Below, piece after piece: positions 41,180 to 48,315 of a stretch of 52,502 nucleotides of DNA. The notes under the pieces were generated by a model. The model made no database searches and was not told where the DNA came from. It worked only from the letters and a program-made list of their open reading frames with translations. Origin of the DNA: an uncultured Bacilli bacterium (GTDB lineage Bacteria; Bacillota_I; Bacilli_A; RF39; UBA660); assembly GCA_944329425.1 (NCBI GenBank), contig CALVIG010000002.1, forward strand, positions 139,880 to 192,381. The letters are read 5' to 3'. The position numbers were made by a program, and so were the translations under genes. The number at the start of each line of letters is the position of its first letter. The stretch's first letter is position 1.

Positions 41180-42049
41180 ATGATAATAGCGGTAGTAGGG
41201 CCTACTGGAGTAGGTAAAACAAAAATGTCGGTAGCGTTAGCAAAGAAATATAACGCTGAAATAATAAGCTGTGATAGTATGCAAATTTATAAGAAGATGG
41301 ATATTGGAACGGCAAAGGTAACTGAAGAAGAAAAAGAAGGAATAAAACATCATTTAATTGATATAAGGGATGTTAATGATGATTATTCGGTTTATGATTA
41401 CCAAAAAGACGCAAGAAAAATACTAGATGATTTATTAAATAAAAATAAGAACGTAGTTATTGTTGGAGGTACCGGGTTATATTTAAAAGCTTTATTGTAT
41501 AACTATGAGTTTAAAGAAAATAACATAAAAAAAGATTTTTCTTCTTATACGAATAAAGAATTATATGATATGGTTTTAAAAATAGATAAAAATACAAAAA
41601 TTCATATAAATAACAGGCAAAGATTAGAAAGCTTTTTGAATAATCATGATACAAATGATAAGGTTATTTCAAATAAAATGGTTTATGATGCATTAATTAT
41701 TGGGCTTACCAGACCAAGAAAAGAACTTTATGATGTCATTAACAAAAGGGTAGATAAAATGTTTGAAGACGGCTTAGAAAAAGAAGCTAGGTATTTTTAC
41801 GATAAAAAAATTCATAGTAAAGCAATAAATACTGCTATTGCATATAAGGAATTATACCTTTATTTTGATGGTAAAATAAGTTTAGAAGAGGCAAAAGAAT
41901 TAATTAAGAAAAGAAGTCGTAACTACGCAAAAAGGCAGTATACTTGGTTTAATAATCAGTTAAACGTGGATTGGTTTATGATAGACGCAAGTAATTTTGA
42001 AAAGACAATAAAGCAAGTTATTGATTACGTTAATGATAAAACAAAATAA
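41180..42049 (+). CDS. miaA: tRNA dimethylallyltransferase
   Basis: Adds a dimethylallyl group to A37 of tRNAs reading UNN codons. The 289-residue protein has P-loop VGPTGVGKTKMS, CDSMQIYKKMDIGTAK, IKHHLIDI, VGGTGLYLKALL and the C-terminal RSRNYAKRQYTWF. Standard mutL-miaA pairing, translationally coupled with one base between them. hfq, which often follows, is absent; a strong bidirectional terminator comes next. Confidence 0.96.
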   Translation: MIIAVVGPTGVGKTKMSVALAKKYNAEIISCDSMQIYKKMDIGTAKVTEEEKEGIKHHLIDIRDVNDDYSVYDYQKDARKILDDLLNKNKNVVIVGGTGLYLKALLYNYEFKENNIKKDFSSYTNKELYDMVLKIDKNTKIHINNRQRLESFLNNHDTNDKVISNKMVYDALIIGLTRPRKELYDVINKRVDKMFEDGLEKEARYFYDKKIHSKAINTAIAYKELYLYFDGKISLEEAKELIKKRSRNYAKRQYTWFNNQLNVDWFMIDASNFEKTIKQVIDYVNDKTK

Positions 42050-42076
42050 AAAGGAAATATAAGTTTCCTTTTTATT
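42045..42076. terminator. Bidirectional terminator between miaA and the transglutaminase-like gene
   Basis: Stem AATAAAAAGGAAA/TTTCCTTTTTATT, 13 pairs, loop TATAAG. Confidence 0.85.
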
Positions 42077-43001
42077 TTGCCTCTATATAAATATTATCAT
42101 CAAAATTATGTTCAGAGTCTAAGTTATCTTTTAACTGATTAGTAGTTATTAAAAAGTATTTATCACTTAACATGTTTGATCCATCTGCCGTAATTGGGTC
42201 ATCCCAAGTAAGATCTAGGTGTAACCAAGCACCATCAACGTATACCAAGTTCCATACATGCGTATCCGATGATATTCTGTAATTTTTAACGTTCATTTTG
42301 TCCAAAAACAAACTCATAGAATCAGCATATCCACTACAAATCCCAACTCCATCAAATAATACTCCGTATGCGGTACTTGAGTTTATGTCTGAAAGTCCAG
42401 TCGTGTTATTAGTATCATATTTAGTATTGTTTATTATGTAATCATGGAACGTTTTTATGTTTTCTCTAATACTTTTATTAGCATCATAATTTTTATCGTA
42501 TATTTCATTAATTTTTTTATTTATTTTATTTATTTGTTCTTCGGTATAGCGGTTATCCTTTTTAAGTGTTATTTTACCAGTTTCGGTAAAAGTTGTATTT
42601 ACTTTATTAAAGGTATTAAAAGGGTGAACAAAGTTACTTAAATCAGTTAAATACGTGTTATTTTCAACCATACTTTTAAAGTCATCGATACAATTTAAAT
42701 AATCAGGGTCACAGCTTACCGTATATTCGTTCCATCCAGCATCTAAAAAAGTGTATATGGCATTTTTAGCATCTTCCTTATTTTTTATCAACGTATCTTC
42801 ATTTATTTTAACGTATTCATAATTTTCTTTTTTTCGATAATCGTTATCAACTAACGTTTGCCTTATGTTCCGCTGAAAGTATTTTACGTAAAAATATTCT
42901 ATTTTGTTTGTTAAAACATAATAATTATCATAAATTAGGAACCCTATAATTACTACTATTATTACCGAAAAAGTTAATTTTAATATTTTTTTTATGTTCA
43001 T
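42072..43001 (-). CDS. Membrane-anchored transglutaminase-like protein
   Basis: Extracytoplasmic protein of 309 residues with one N-terminal membrane helix (ILKLTFSVIIVVIIGFLIYD). The C-terminal half is a transglutaminase/cysteine-protease-like domain with the triad Cys in GICSGYADSMSL, His in DTHVWNLVYVDGAW and Asp in HLDLTWDDP. Bacterial members are often peptidases or peptidoglycan-associated enzymes rather than cross-linkers. An additional Cys pair occurs upstream (SCDPDYLNC). GGTGAT sets ATG 43001. It lies downstream of rpsT on the same strand, separated by its terminator. Confidence 0.85.
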   Translation of the reverse strand: MNIKKILKLTFSVIIVVIIGFLIYDNYYVLTNKIEYFYVKYFQRNIRQTLVDNDYRKKENYEYVKINEDTLIKNKEDAKNAIYTFLDAGWNEYTVSCDPDYLNCIDDFKSMVENNTYLTDLSNFVHPFNTFNKVNTTFTETGKITLKKDNRYTEEQINKINKKINEIYDKNYDANKSIRENIKTFHDYIINNTKYDTNNTTGLSDINSSTAYGVLFDGVGICSGYADSMSLFLDKMNVKNYRISSDTHVWNLVYVDGAWLHLDLTWDDPITADGSNMLSDKYFLITTNQLKDNLDSEHNFDDNIYIEAK

Positions 43002-43030
43002 TTTATCACCAAGTTTATTATATCAATAAA

Positions 43031-43058
43031 GTAAAAAAAAAAGAAGTAAAATTACTTC
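43031..43058 (-). terminator. Terminator of rpsT
   Basis: Minus-strand stem GAAGTA/TACTTC with a four-base loop, then ten T's. It overlaps the rpsT stop. Confidence 0.75.
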
Positions 43059-43294
43059 GTTTCATTTACTTTTTTAGCTAATCTTGATTTTAAACGAGAT
43101 GCTTTGTTGCTAGTTATGATTCCTTTGTTGCATGCTTTGTCAATTCTTTTGTTAGCAGTTTTTAGGTTTTCTACACTTGCATCTTTCTCTACTTTTTTTA
43201 CGGCTGTTTTCATAGCTCCCTTAGGACCAATATTAGCTTCGTGTTTAGAAGCAATAACCTTAACCCTTTTTTTAGCGCTTTTAATATTTGGCAT
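43052..43294 (-). CDS. rpsT: 30S ribosomal protein S20
   Basis: Small-subunit protein binding 16S rRNA. The 80 residues begin PNIKSAKKRVKVIASKHEAN and end NKASRLKSRLAKKV, both diagnostic. GGAGGTG sets ATG 43294; eight further codons upstream in frame contain the ribosome site itself. Divergent to gpr exactly as in Bacillus, where rpsT and gpr are back to back. Confidence 0.97.
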   Translation of the reverse strand: MPNIKSAKKRVKVIASKHEANIGPKGAMKTAVKKVEKDASVENLKTANKRIDKACNKGIITSNKASRLKSRLAKKVNETK

Positions 43295-43354
43295 TTTTTC
43301 ACCTCCTGGCGTTTTCATAACTTCTTATAGTTTATCAAAAAAAAATTAAAAAAT

Positions 43355-43383
43355 CAATAATAATTACTATTTTTGGTAAAAAT
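43355..43383 (+). promoter_or_regulatory. Candidate forespore (sigma-F/sigma-G) promoter of gpr
   Basis: CAATA (43355-43359), 15-base spacer, GGTAAAAAT (43375-43383), which fits the sigma-F -10 pattern GGnnAnAMT; the -35 fits GHATA at four of five positions. The leader would be short, about 13 bases. Confidence 0.35.
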
Positions 43384-43402
43384 ATAACTAGGTGATGAAA
43401 TA

Positions 43403-44413
43403 ATGCATAAAATAGATTTAAAAAAATATGAAATAAGAACCGATATGGCAATAGATTTAACAGAAAAAAGTAAAGATAAATTTGAAACTGAAACTTATAA
43501 TAAAAAGGGAGTTAAGGTATCGTGGCTTAACCTTGATAAAGATAATGAGATAGGTAAAAAACCAGGGTGTTACTTAACTTTGGAATTTGATGATATAACT
43601 GATGATGACATGAAAAAAACGGTTGCACAAGTATTTACCGAGGAATTTTTATTAATGTTAGAAAAAATTGGTTTTAATAAAAAAACTAAAACTTTAATTA
43701 TTGGCTTAGGAAATATTAAGTCAACACCAGATGCACTAGGACCTCTTACATCAGAGAAAATAATTGTTACAAAACATCTATTTGATATGAAAGTAAAGGT
43801 TGAAGATAAATTTACTTGCGTATCATCTTTTTATCCTGGTGTTACCGGCTCTACTGGTATAGAAACTAGCGATTTAATTAAGGGAGTGTGTGAGGAAACT
43901 AAGCCAGATTTGATAATCGTCGTGGATGCTTTAGCTTCAACTTCTATTTCAAGGGTTAATAAGAGTATTCAAGTATCAGATACTGGAATATCTCCTGGAA
44001 GTGGAATTGGAAACAGAAGAAAGGAAATATCAAAAGATACACTAGGTGTCCCCGTTATTGCAATAGGAGTACCTACCGTTACTTCTGCGGCGGTAATCGT
44101 ATCAGATACCATTAATTACATGTTAAAAAATTATGCTTATAATAAAAAATTTTCAAATAGTAAATCATCAAAGTTAACCGTAAAACCAGTTAATTATTTA
44201 AAAAACGAAGTGGATGCTACCATGGAGGATAAAAAAACGTTACTTGGATTAGTAGGTTTATTAAGTGAAAAAGAATTATCAAGTTTAACGTATGAAGTAT
44301 TAACACCAATAGGATATAATCTTATGGTAACCCCTAAAGAAGTTGATTTTGTTATGGAAAAGTTAAGTGAAATAATAAGTTATGGAATAAATCATACCAT
44401 TCATAAAATATAG
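43403..44413 (+). CDS. gpr: Germination protease GPR
   Basis: Spore protease that degrades small acid-soluble proteins when the spore germinates. It is made in the forespore as a zymogen. The 336-residue protein matches GPR: the N-terminal YEIRTDMAIDL where Bacillus GPR is processed, IIGLGNIKSTPDALGPL, SSFYPGVTGSTGIET, LIIVVDALASTSISRVNKS, GISPGSGIGNRRKEIS and VPVIAIGVPTVTSA. It starts the gpr-spoIIP-yqxA block conserved with Bacillus. No SASP gene is in the window. Confidence 0.97.
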   Translation: MHKIDLKKYEIRTDMAIDLTEKSKDKFETETYNKKGVKVSWLNLDKDNEIGKKPGCYLTLEFDDITDDDMKKTVAQVFTEEFLLMLEKIGFNKKTKTLIIGLGNIKSTPDALGPLTSEKIIVTKHLFDMKVKVEDKFTCVSSFYPGVTGSTGIETSDLIKGVCEETKPDLIIVVDALASTSISRVNKSIQVSDTGISPGSGIGNRRKEISKDTLGVPVIAIGVPTVTSAAVIVSDTINYMLKNYAYNKKFSNSKSSKLTVKPVNYLKNEVDATMEDKKTLLGLVGLLSEKELSSLTYEVLTPIGYNLMVTPKEVDFVMEKLSEIISYGINHTIHKI

Positions 44414-44478
44414 TACGTTTTATTTACTTCGACAATAATAATGAAATGTTTATGTTATTTTAAATTCAGGGTGATAAC

Positions 44479-45390
44479 ATGAAACGTTTTAAATCAAGAA
44501 AACCAAAAAAAAGAAAAAAGTTATGGTTAATAATATTTGCTTTCTTTTTCGTTTTTTCGTATGTCTTTATGATTCAATATTTATCTAAAAACAAACTTAA
44601 AAATAACGTTTTACATAGCGACGTTAATTATGTTCGTTTTAATCTCATAAAGTTATTATCCAAACAAACAAGTAGCATTGTTAATGAACCGGTAAGATTA
44701 TTAAATAGTAACGTGAAAAACGTATCTTTATCAAAGGTTAAAAACACCGTATCAAACGTTGAGAATAAAAAAGTAGAAAGCGTGGTTAAAGAAGAAGAGT
44801 TTAAACCTTTAATATACGTTTATAATACTCATCAAAGTGAAGCATATATGGATTATACCATATATGATGCTACCGGGGTGTTAGCAAGTAATTTAAATAA
44901 AAATAACTTAGATACATATCATGAAGAAAACAGCGTCACCGCTTTTTTACAAACTAACGGAATGAAGTATTATGAATCTTATAAAGTGTCTAGAAAATAC
45001 ATTGATGAAGTAAAAATAAAGTATCCAAGTATAAATTATTTTTTTGATATCCATAGGGATGCTTTAAGCAAGGATAAAAGCACCTTAACCGTAGGCAAAA
45101 AAAATTATGCAAAAGTGATGTTTATCGTTGGAACGGATAATCAAAATTACGAAAGTAATTATAATAATGCTATTAAGTTAAACGAAATAATAAACAATAA
45201 GGTACCTGGTATTAGTAGGGGAGTAATAAAAAAAGGAGGAAAAGGTGTAAATGGGGTGTATAACCAAGACGTATCCGCTAATTTATTTTTAATTGAAGTT
45301 GGAGGAAATAACAATAATAAAGAAGAAGTAATAAACACGATAAACGTAATAAGTGATTCTATTACCGAATACGTAAGAGGTATGGTATGA
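44479..45390 (+). CDS. spoIIP: Stage II sporulation protein P (engulfment hydrolase)
   Basis: Peptidoglycan amidase/endopeptidase that works with SpoIID and SpoIIM to drive forespore engulfment. The 303-residue protein has a very basic N-terminus, a membrane helix (LWLIIFAFFFVFSYVFMIQY), a variable stalk, and the SpoIIP domain with YVYNTHQSEAYM (zinc-binding His and Glu), YFFDIHRDA, and FLIEVGGNNNNKEEV. It follows gpr by 65 bases with its own GGTGAT ribosome site, and overlaps yqxA by four bases (ATGA). Confidence 0.95.
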   Translation: MKRFKSRKPKKRKKLWLIIFAFFFVFSYVFMIQYLSKNKLKNNVLHSDVNYVRFNLIKLLSKQTSSIVNEPVRLLNSNVKNVSLSKVKNTVSNVENKKVESVVKEEEFKPLIYVYNTHQSEAYMDYTIYDATGVLASNLNKNNLDTYHEENSVTAFLQTNGMKYYESYKVSRKYIDEVKIKYPSINYFFDIHRDALSKDKSTLTVGKKNYAKVMFIVGTDNQNYESNYNNAIKLNEIINNKVPGISRGVIKKGGKGVNGVYNQDVSANLFLIEVGGNNNNKEEVINTINVISDSITEYVRGMV

Positions 45391-45713
45391 TAAGCTATAA
45401 GAAAATATTTAATGGACTTATATGGTTCTTGTTTTTAAGCTTTCTGGTTTTATATTTTGCGCAAGCTAATGGCTATTATGAGGATTTAAACAATAAGAAA
45501 TCTTCACTTACCGAAGAAAAGATAAAGCAATTTGAAAAAGACGTAAAAAATGGTAAAGAAATAAAGGTAGAAAATTACGTGGTAGACATAAAAAAAGATT
45601 ATGATAATAAAATTTCTAGTTTTGGTCTTTTTACGTCAAAAGGTTTAGCACAAGGCTTCAAATGGACGATGAACAAGGTGTTTGGAGAAATTGAAAACGT
45701 TATGAAAGAATAA
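45387..45713 (+). CDS. yqxA: YqxA-like (DUF3679) sporulation-cluster protein
   Basis: Function unknown. The 108-residue protein has one N-terminal membrane helix (IFNGLIWFLFLSFLVLYFAQ) and a charged outer domain ending FTSKGLAQGFKWTMNKVFGE. Position (directly after spoIIP, overlapping by four bases), size and topology match B. subtilis YqxA. In Bacillus lepA follows; here a T-box/trpS/repeat-protein segment intervenes. Confidence 0.75.
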   Translation: MISYKKIFNGLIWFLFLSFLVLYFAQANGYYEDLNNKKSSLTEEKIKQFEKDVKNGKEIKVENYVVDIKKDYDNKISSFGLFTSKGLAQGFKWTMNKVFGEIENVMKE

Positions 45714-45718
45714 GTAGT

Positions 45719-45747
45719 TTGACAAATATAATTAATTTATATATAAT
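45719..45747 (+). promoter_or_regulatory. Consensus sigma-A promoter of the trpS T-box transcript
   Basis: TTGACA (45719-45724), 17-base spacer, TATAAT (45742-45747): a perfect match in both boxes and spacing. Start near 45754. Confidence 0.85.
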
Positions 45748-45753
45748 TTAAAT

Positions 45754-45988
45754 ATATTTAAATTGTTGATCAAGAAGAGTAATTAATATTGATATTAAAG
45801 AGAGTAGTTGTTTGGTGTAAAACTATATAAAGATATTAATGAATGGGCTTGTGAGAGGATGCTGAAATTTTAAGTAGGTTATCACGGATTTGTTATCCGT
45901 TATCAAATAACATATGTATGATAGTACGTATAGGTGGCATTAAAAGTAAGAATATAACTCTTATCCTAAATTGGATAAGAGTTTTTTT
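45754..45988 (+). ncRNA. Tryptophan-specific T-box leader
   Basis: Transcription-attenuating riboregulator that senses uncharged tRNA-Trp. Stem I: base pairs CAAG (45771-45774) with CTTG (45848-45851). The specifier loop has AGTA on the left and GAA-TGG on the right, giving specifier codon TGG (45844-45846). The distal stem is ATTAATAT/ATATTAAT (45782-45789 with 45833-45840), and the AAGAGAGTAG and GGTG elements of the apical part are present. The T-box bulge TGGC (45935-45938) is complementary to a GCCA tRNA end, as expected for tRNA-Trp with discriminator G. The terminator is 45957-45988. Confidence 0.93.
45957..45988 (+). terminator. Attenuator terminator of the trp T-box
   Basis: Ten-base perfect stem ACTCTTATCC/GGATAAGAGT, loop TAAATT, followed by T7. 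Confidence 0.9.
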
Positions 45989-46008
45989 ATTAAAAGGAAG
46001 TGGTTTAA

Positions 46009-46053
46009 ATGTTATATAAGCGATGGTGTATTTATATTCGAATTAAAAAATAA
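46009..46053 (+). CDS. Possible 14-residue leader peptide before trpS
   Basis: ATG 46009 with a good AAAGGAAG ribosome site opens a 14-codon frame reading MLYKRWCIYIRIKK, containing one Trp, then TAA. It lies between the T-box terminator and trpS, in the part transcribed only on readthrough. It could be chance in AT-rich DNA; the spacing to the ribosome site is the main support. Confidence 0.3.
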   Translation: MLYKRWCIYIRIKK

Positions 46054-46082
46054 ATAATATATAAAAAGGAAGGAAGATAATA

Positions 46083-47063
46083 ATGAAAAGAATGCTAACA
46101 GGTTTACAACCAACAGGGGTTATTACTTTAGGAAATTATATAGGAGCAATTAAGCAAATGGTCAAGTACCAAGATGAATATGAATCATTTTTGTTTGTTG
46201 CAGATTTACATGCTATAACGGTTCCTAATAGTAATATTAATTTAAAAGAAAACACAAGAAGCTTAATTGCTCTTTACTTAGCTTGTGGAATTGATCCAAA
46301 GAAGAACACTATTTTTGTTCAATCTCAAAATGAATATCACGCGAATTTATCTTGGATTTTAGAATGTAATACATACTTTGGCGAATTATCAAGAATGCAT
46401 CAATTTAAAGAAAAAAGCAAAGGTAAAGAAAACTTTACAGCGGGTTTATTTACATATCCAGTACTTATGGCGTCTGATATCATAATTTATGATGCAGATT
46501 ATGTTCCGGTTGGAATTGATCAAAAACAACATGTTGAAATAGCAAGAGATATTGCCATTAGATTTAATAAAAAATATGGAGATACATTCATTATTCCAGA
46601 ACCTATTATAAGTGAAACGGGAACCAAGATAATGGATTTAATTGACCCAACAAAAAAAATGAGTAAGTCTAGTGAGAATCAAAACGGGGTTATAAGATTG
46701 CTAGATGAACCAGAAACTATCAGAAAGAAAATAATGAGAGCTACCACTGATTCTGAAATGCTTGTTAAGTTTGATGAAGAAAATAAACCAGGTATTTCTA
46801 ACTTGATAAATATTTATTCATCATTTACTGGTAAAACTGTTAGTGAAGTAGAAGAACAATTTAAAGATAGTAATTATGGAACTTTTAAGAAAGCAGTTGC
46901 AGATGTAGTTGTAAGCGAGCTAGAAAAAATACAAATTAAATATAATGAATACATTAATGGTACTGAAATAGATCAAATTCTTAAAGAAGGAAGGGAAAAA
47001 ACTAGAATGTATGCTAAAGCTAAGTATGATGCAGTAAAACGAAAAATTGGTTTTTATGAATAA
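46083..47063 (+). CDS. trpS: Tryptophanyl-tRNA synthetase
   Basis: Charges tRNA-Trp. The 326-residue class I synthetase has the HIGH-equivalent GLQPTGVITLGNYIGAI, DLHAITVPN, ASDIIIYDADYVPVGIDQKQ and KKMSKSSENQNG (KMSKS). AAGGAAGGAAG lies upstream of ATG 46083. It is controlled by the tryptophan T-box ahead of it. The base texture differs from its neighbours: by eye there is no ACGT tetramer in this gene, while spoIIP next door has about ten. It sits where yqxA and lepA should adjoin, so it was probably inserted or acquired. Confidence 0.97.
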   Translation: MKRMLTGLQPTGVITLGNYIGAIKQMVKYQDEYESFLFVADLHAITVPNSNINLKENTRSLIALYLACGIDPKKNTIFVQSQNEYHANLSWILECNTYFGELSRMHQFKEKSKGKENFTAGLFTYPVLMASDIIIYDADYVPVGIDQKQHVEIARDIAIRFNKKYGDTFIIPEPIISETGTKIMDLIDPTKKMSKSSENQNGVIRLLDEPETIRKKIMRATTDSEMLVKFDEENKPGISNLINIYSSFTGKTVSEVEEQFKDSNYGTFKKAVADVVVSELEKIQIKYNEYINGTEIDQILKEGREKTRMYAKAKYDAVKRKIGFYE

Positions 47064-47233
47064 TTTTCTTTTTGTTTGCTTTACTCAATTTTAGTTCAGT
47101 TGTTATAATTTTTTATATAAAATGTATTAATTGATGATATATATTTGATATAAAAAAATATAAAAAAATTAAACAAAAATAAATTTTATTATATTACAAG
47201 TAACATAGATAAATATTTAGAAAAAAGGGAAGC

Positions 47234-47264
47234 AAAAAAGTCTTGAACTAAATAAGATTTTTTT
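47234..47264 (+). repeat. Degenerate copy of the repeat-protein gene terminator
   Basis: AAAAAGTCTT...AAATAAGA...TTTTTT here closely resembles the gene end and terminator at 48251-48284. The stem is now imperfect (AAGTCTT against AAGATTT). The rest of 47064-47233 is AT-rich with no gene that I can see. It may be the leftover 3' end of a deleted tandem copy. Confidence 0.45.
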
Positions 47265-47276
47265 AAATACTATCAG

Positions 47277-47304
47277 TTGACTTTGTGTATGATTTATATA
47301 TAAT
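47277..47304 (+). promoter_or_regulatory. Sigma-A promoter of the 31-residue-repeat gene
   Basis: TTGACT (47277-47282), 16-base spacer, TATAAT (47299-47304). Confidence 0.7.
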
Positions 47305-47337
47305 AATACTGTTTTTATTCGAATTAAAGGAGAAAAT

Positions 47338-48267
47338 ATGAAAAATAAAATAGAAACAAAAGGTATGGGAGACATTTATCTTTTTACCCGGTATGTTAAT
47401 AACTTAAGTAACGAGAACATAGATGAACTAACAAAAGAAATAGTTAAAACAAAAAATGCTTGGTATATTTATCTTTTTGCTCGTTACGTTAAAAACTTAA
47501 GTAATGAAAACTTAGATATATTAACAGAAGCAATAATAGAAACAAAAGATACGGAAGATATTTATCTTTTTGCACGTCATGTTAAAAATTTAAGTAATAT
47601 AAACATAGATGCATTAACAAAATCTATAGTTGAAACAAAAAAAGCAGAGTATATTTATGATTTTGCAAGAGATGTTAAAAACTTAAGTAATGAAAACTTA
47701 GATATATTAACAAAAGAAATAGTTAAAACAAAAAATGCTTGGCATATTTATCTTTTTGCCCGTTATGTTAAAAACTTAAGTAATGAAAACATTGATGAGT
47801 TAACGAAAGGAATAATAGAAACAAACAGAATCCATTATATTTGTGATTTCTTTTTAGGGATAAATGGTTTGGGTGAGAAAAATAGAAAAGATTTAATAAA
47901 AACAGTCTATAATTTTGATAATTGTGAAGAATATTTATTAAAAATAATTAGAAAGCAAAAAGAAAAATTAAGTGAAAAAGAAATTTATAATATACTTAGT
48001 AAAATAATAAAAACCAAAAATAAAATATATATAGCAATAGCACTATACTACATAAATGATATTAGCTTAATAAGTCAAATATTTGGTTCTCTAAAAAGTT
48101 ATATTATATTTTTGGATTTGAATATGGAAAAAGTTGAACGTTTGGGTTTTAAAATTTCTACGTTTAATTTAAAAGAGCAATCAGTTGATGACTTGAGTTA
48201 TAGCTACGTAGATGATAACATTGATACATATTTTGAAAGAGAAACTGGTCAAAAAGTCTTAAGTTAA
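47338..48267 (+). CDS. Solenoid-like protein with five 31-residue tandem repeats
   Basis: Function unknown. The 309-residue protein begins almost directly with five near-identical 31-residue units (bases 47374-47838) of the form IYLFARYVKNLSNENIDELT plus a KEIVKTKNAW-type tail. A degenerate sixth unit and a unique C-terminal half without repeats follow. Each unit looks like two short helices, suggesting a superhelical (HEAT- or TPR-like) binding surface. The DNA of the units is also very similar, so the array expanded recently. There is no signal or membrane segment. It has its own promoter and terminator and lies in the segment that separates yqxA from lepA. Confidence 0.75.
   Translation: MKNKIETKGMGDIYLFTRYVNNLSNENIDELTKEIVKTKNAWYIYLFARYVKNLSNENLDILTEAIIETKDTEDIYLFARHVKNLSNINIDALTKSIVETKKAEYIYDFARDVKNLSNENLDILTKEIVKTKNAWHIYLFARYVKNLSNENIDELTKGIIETNRIHYICDFFLGINGLGEKNRKDLIKTVYNFDNCEEYLLKIIRKQKEKLSEKEIYNILSKIIKTKNKIYIAIALYYINDISLISQIFGSLKSYIIFLDLNMEKVERLGFKISTFNLKEQSVDDLSYSYVDDNIDTYFERETGQKVLS
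47374..47838 (+). repeat. Five 93-bp in-frame tandem repeats
   Basis: Period 93 bases, for example units starting at 47374 and 47467. The stretch AAAAACTTAAGTAATGAAAA recurs almost unchanged in several units. Confidence 0.85.
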
Positions 48268-48284
48268 ATAAGACTTTTTTTTAT
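48251..48284 (+). terminator. Terminator after the repeat-protein gene
   Basis: Stem AAGTCTTA/TAAGACTT, loop AGTTAAA, long T-run. The T-run is followed within a few bases by the lepA promoter. Confidence 0.85.
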
Positions 48285-48289
48285 TTATT

Positions 48290-48298
48290 TGTTATAAT
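48290..48298 (+). promoter_or_regulatory. Extended -10 promoter for lepA
   Basis: TGTTATAAT, 17 bases before the start codon and just downstream of the terminator T-run. Confidence 0.55.
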
Positions 48299-48315
48299 AC
48301 TTATTAGGTGATTTC

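Noticed and set aside
44414-44478. Sigma-E promoter in front of spoIIP
   Set aside because: No CATACAmT-like -10 with a suitable -35 is visible in the 65-base gap. It may be transcribed from gpr or use a divergent site.
46034-46047. TTCGAAT as a possible tRNA T-loop
   Set aside because: No acceptor, D or anticodon stems fit around it. I found no tRNA or rRNA gene anywhere in the window.
47374-47838. CRISPR-like regular repeats
   Set aside because: The 93-base period is a multiple of three, stays in one open frame and has no unique spacers. These are protein repeats.
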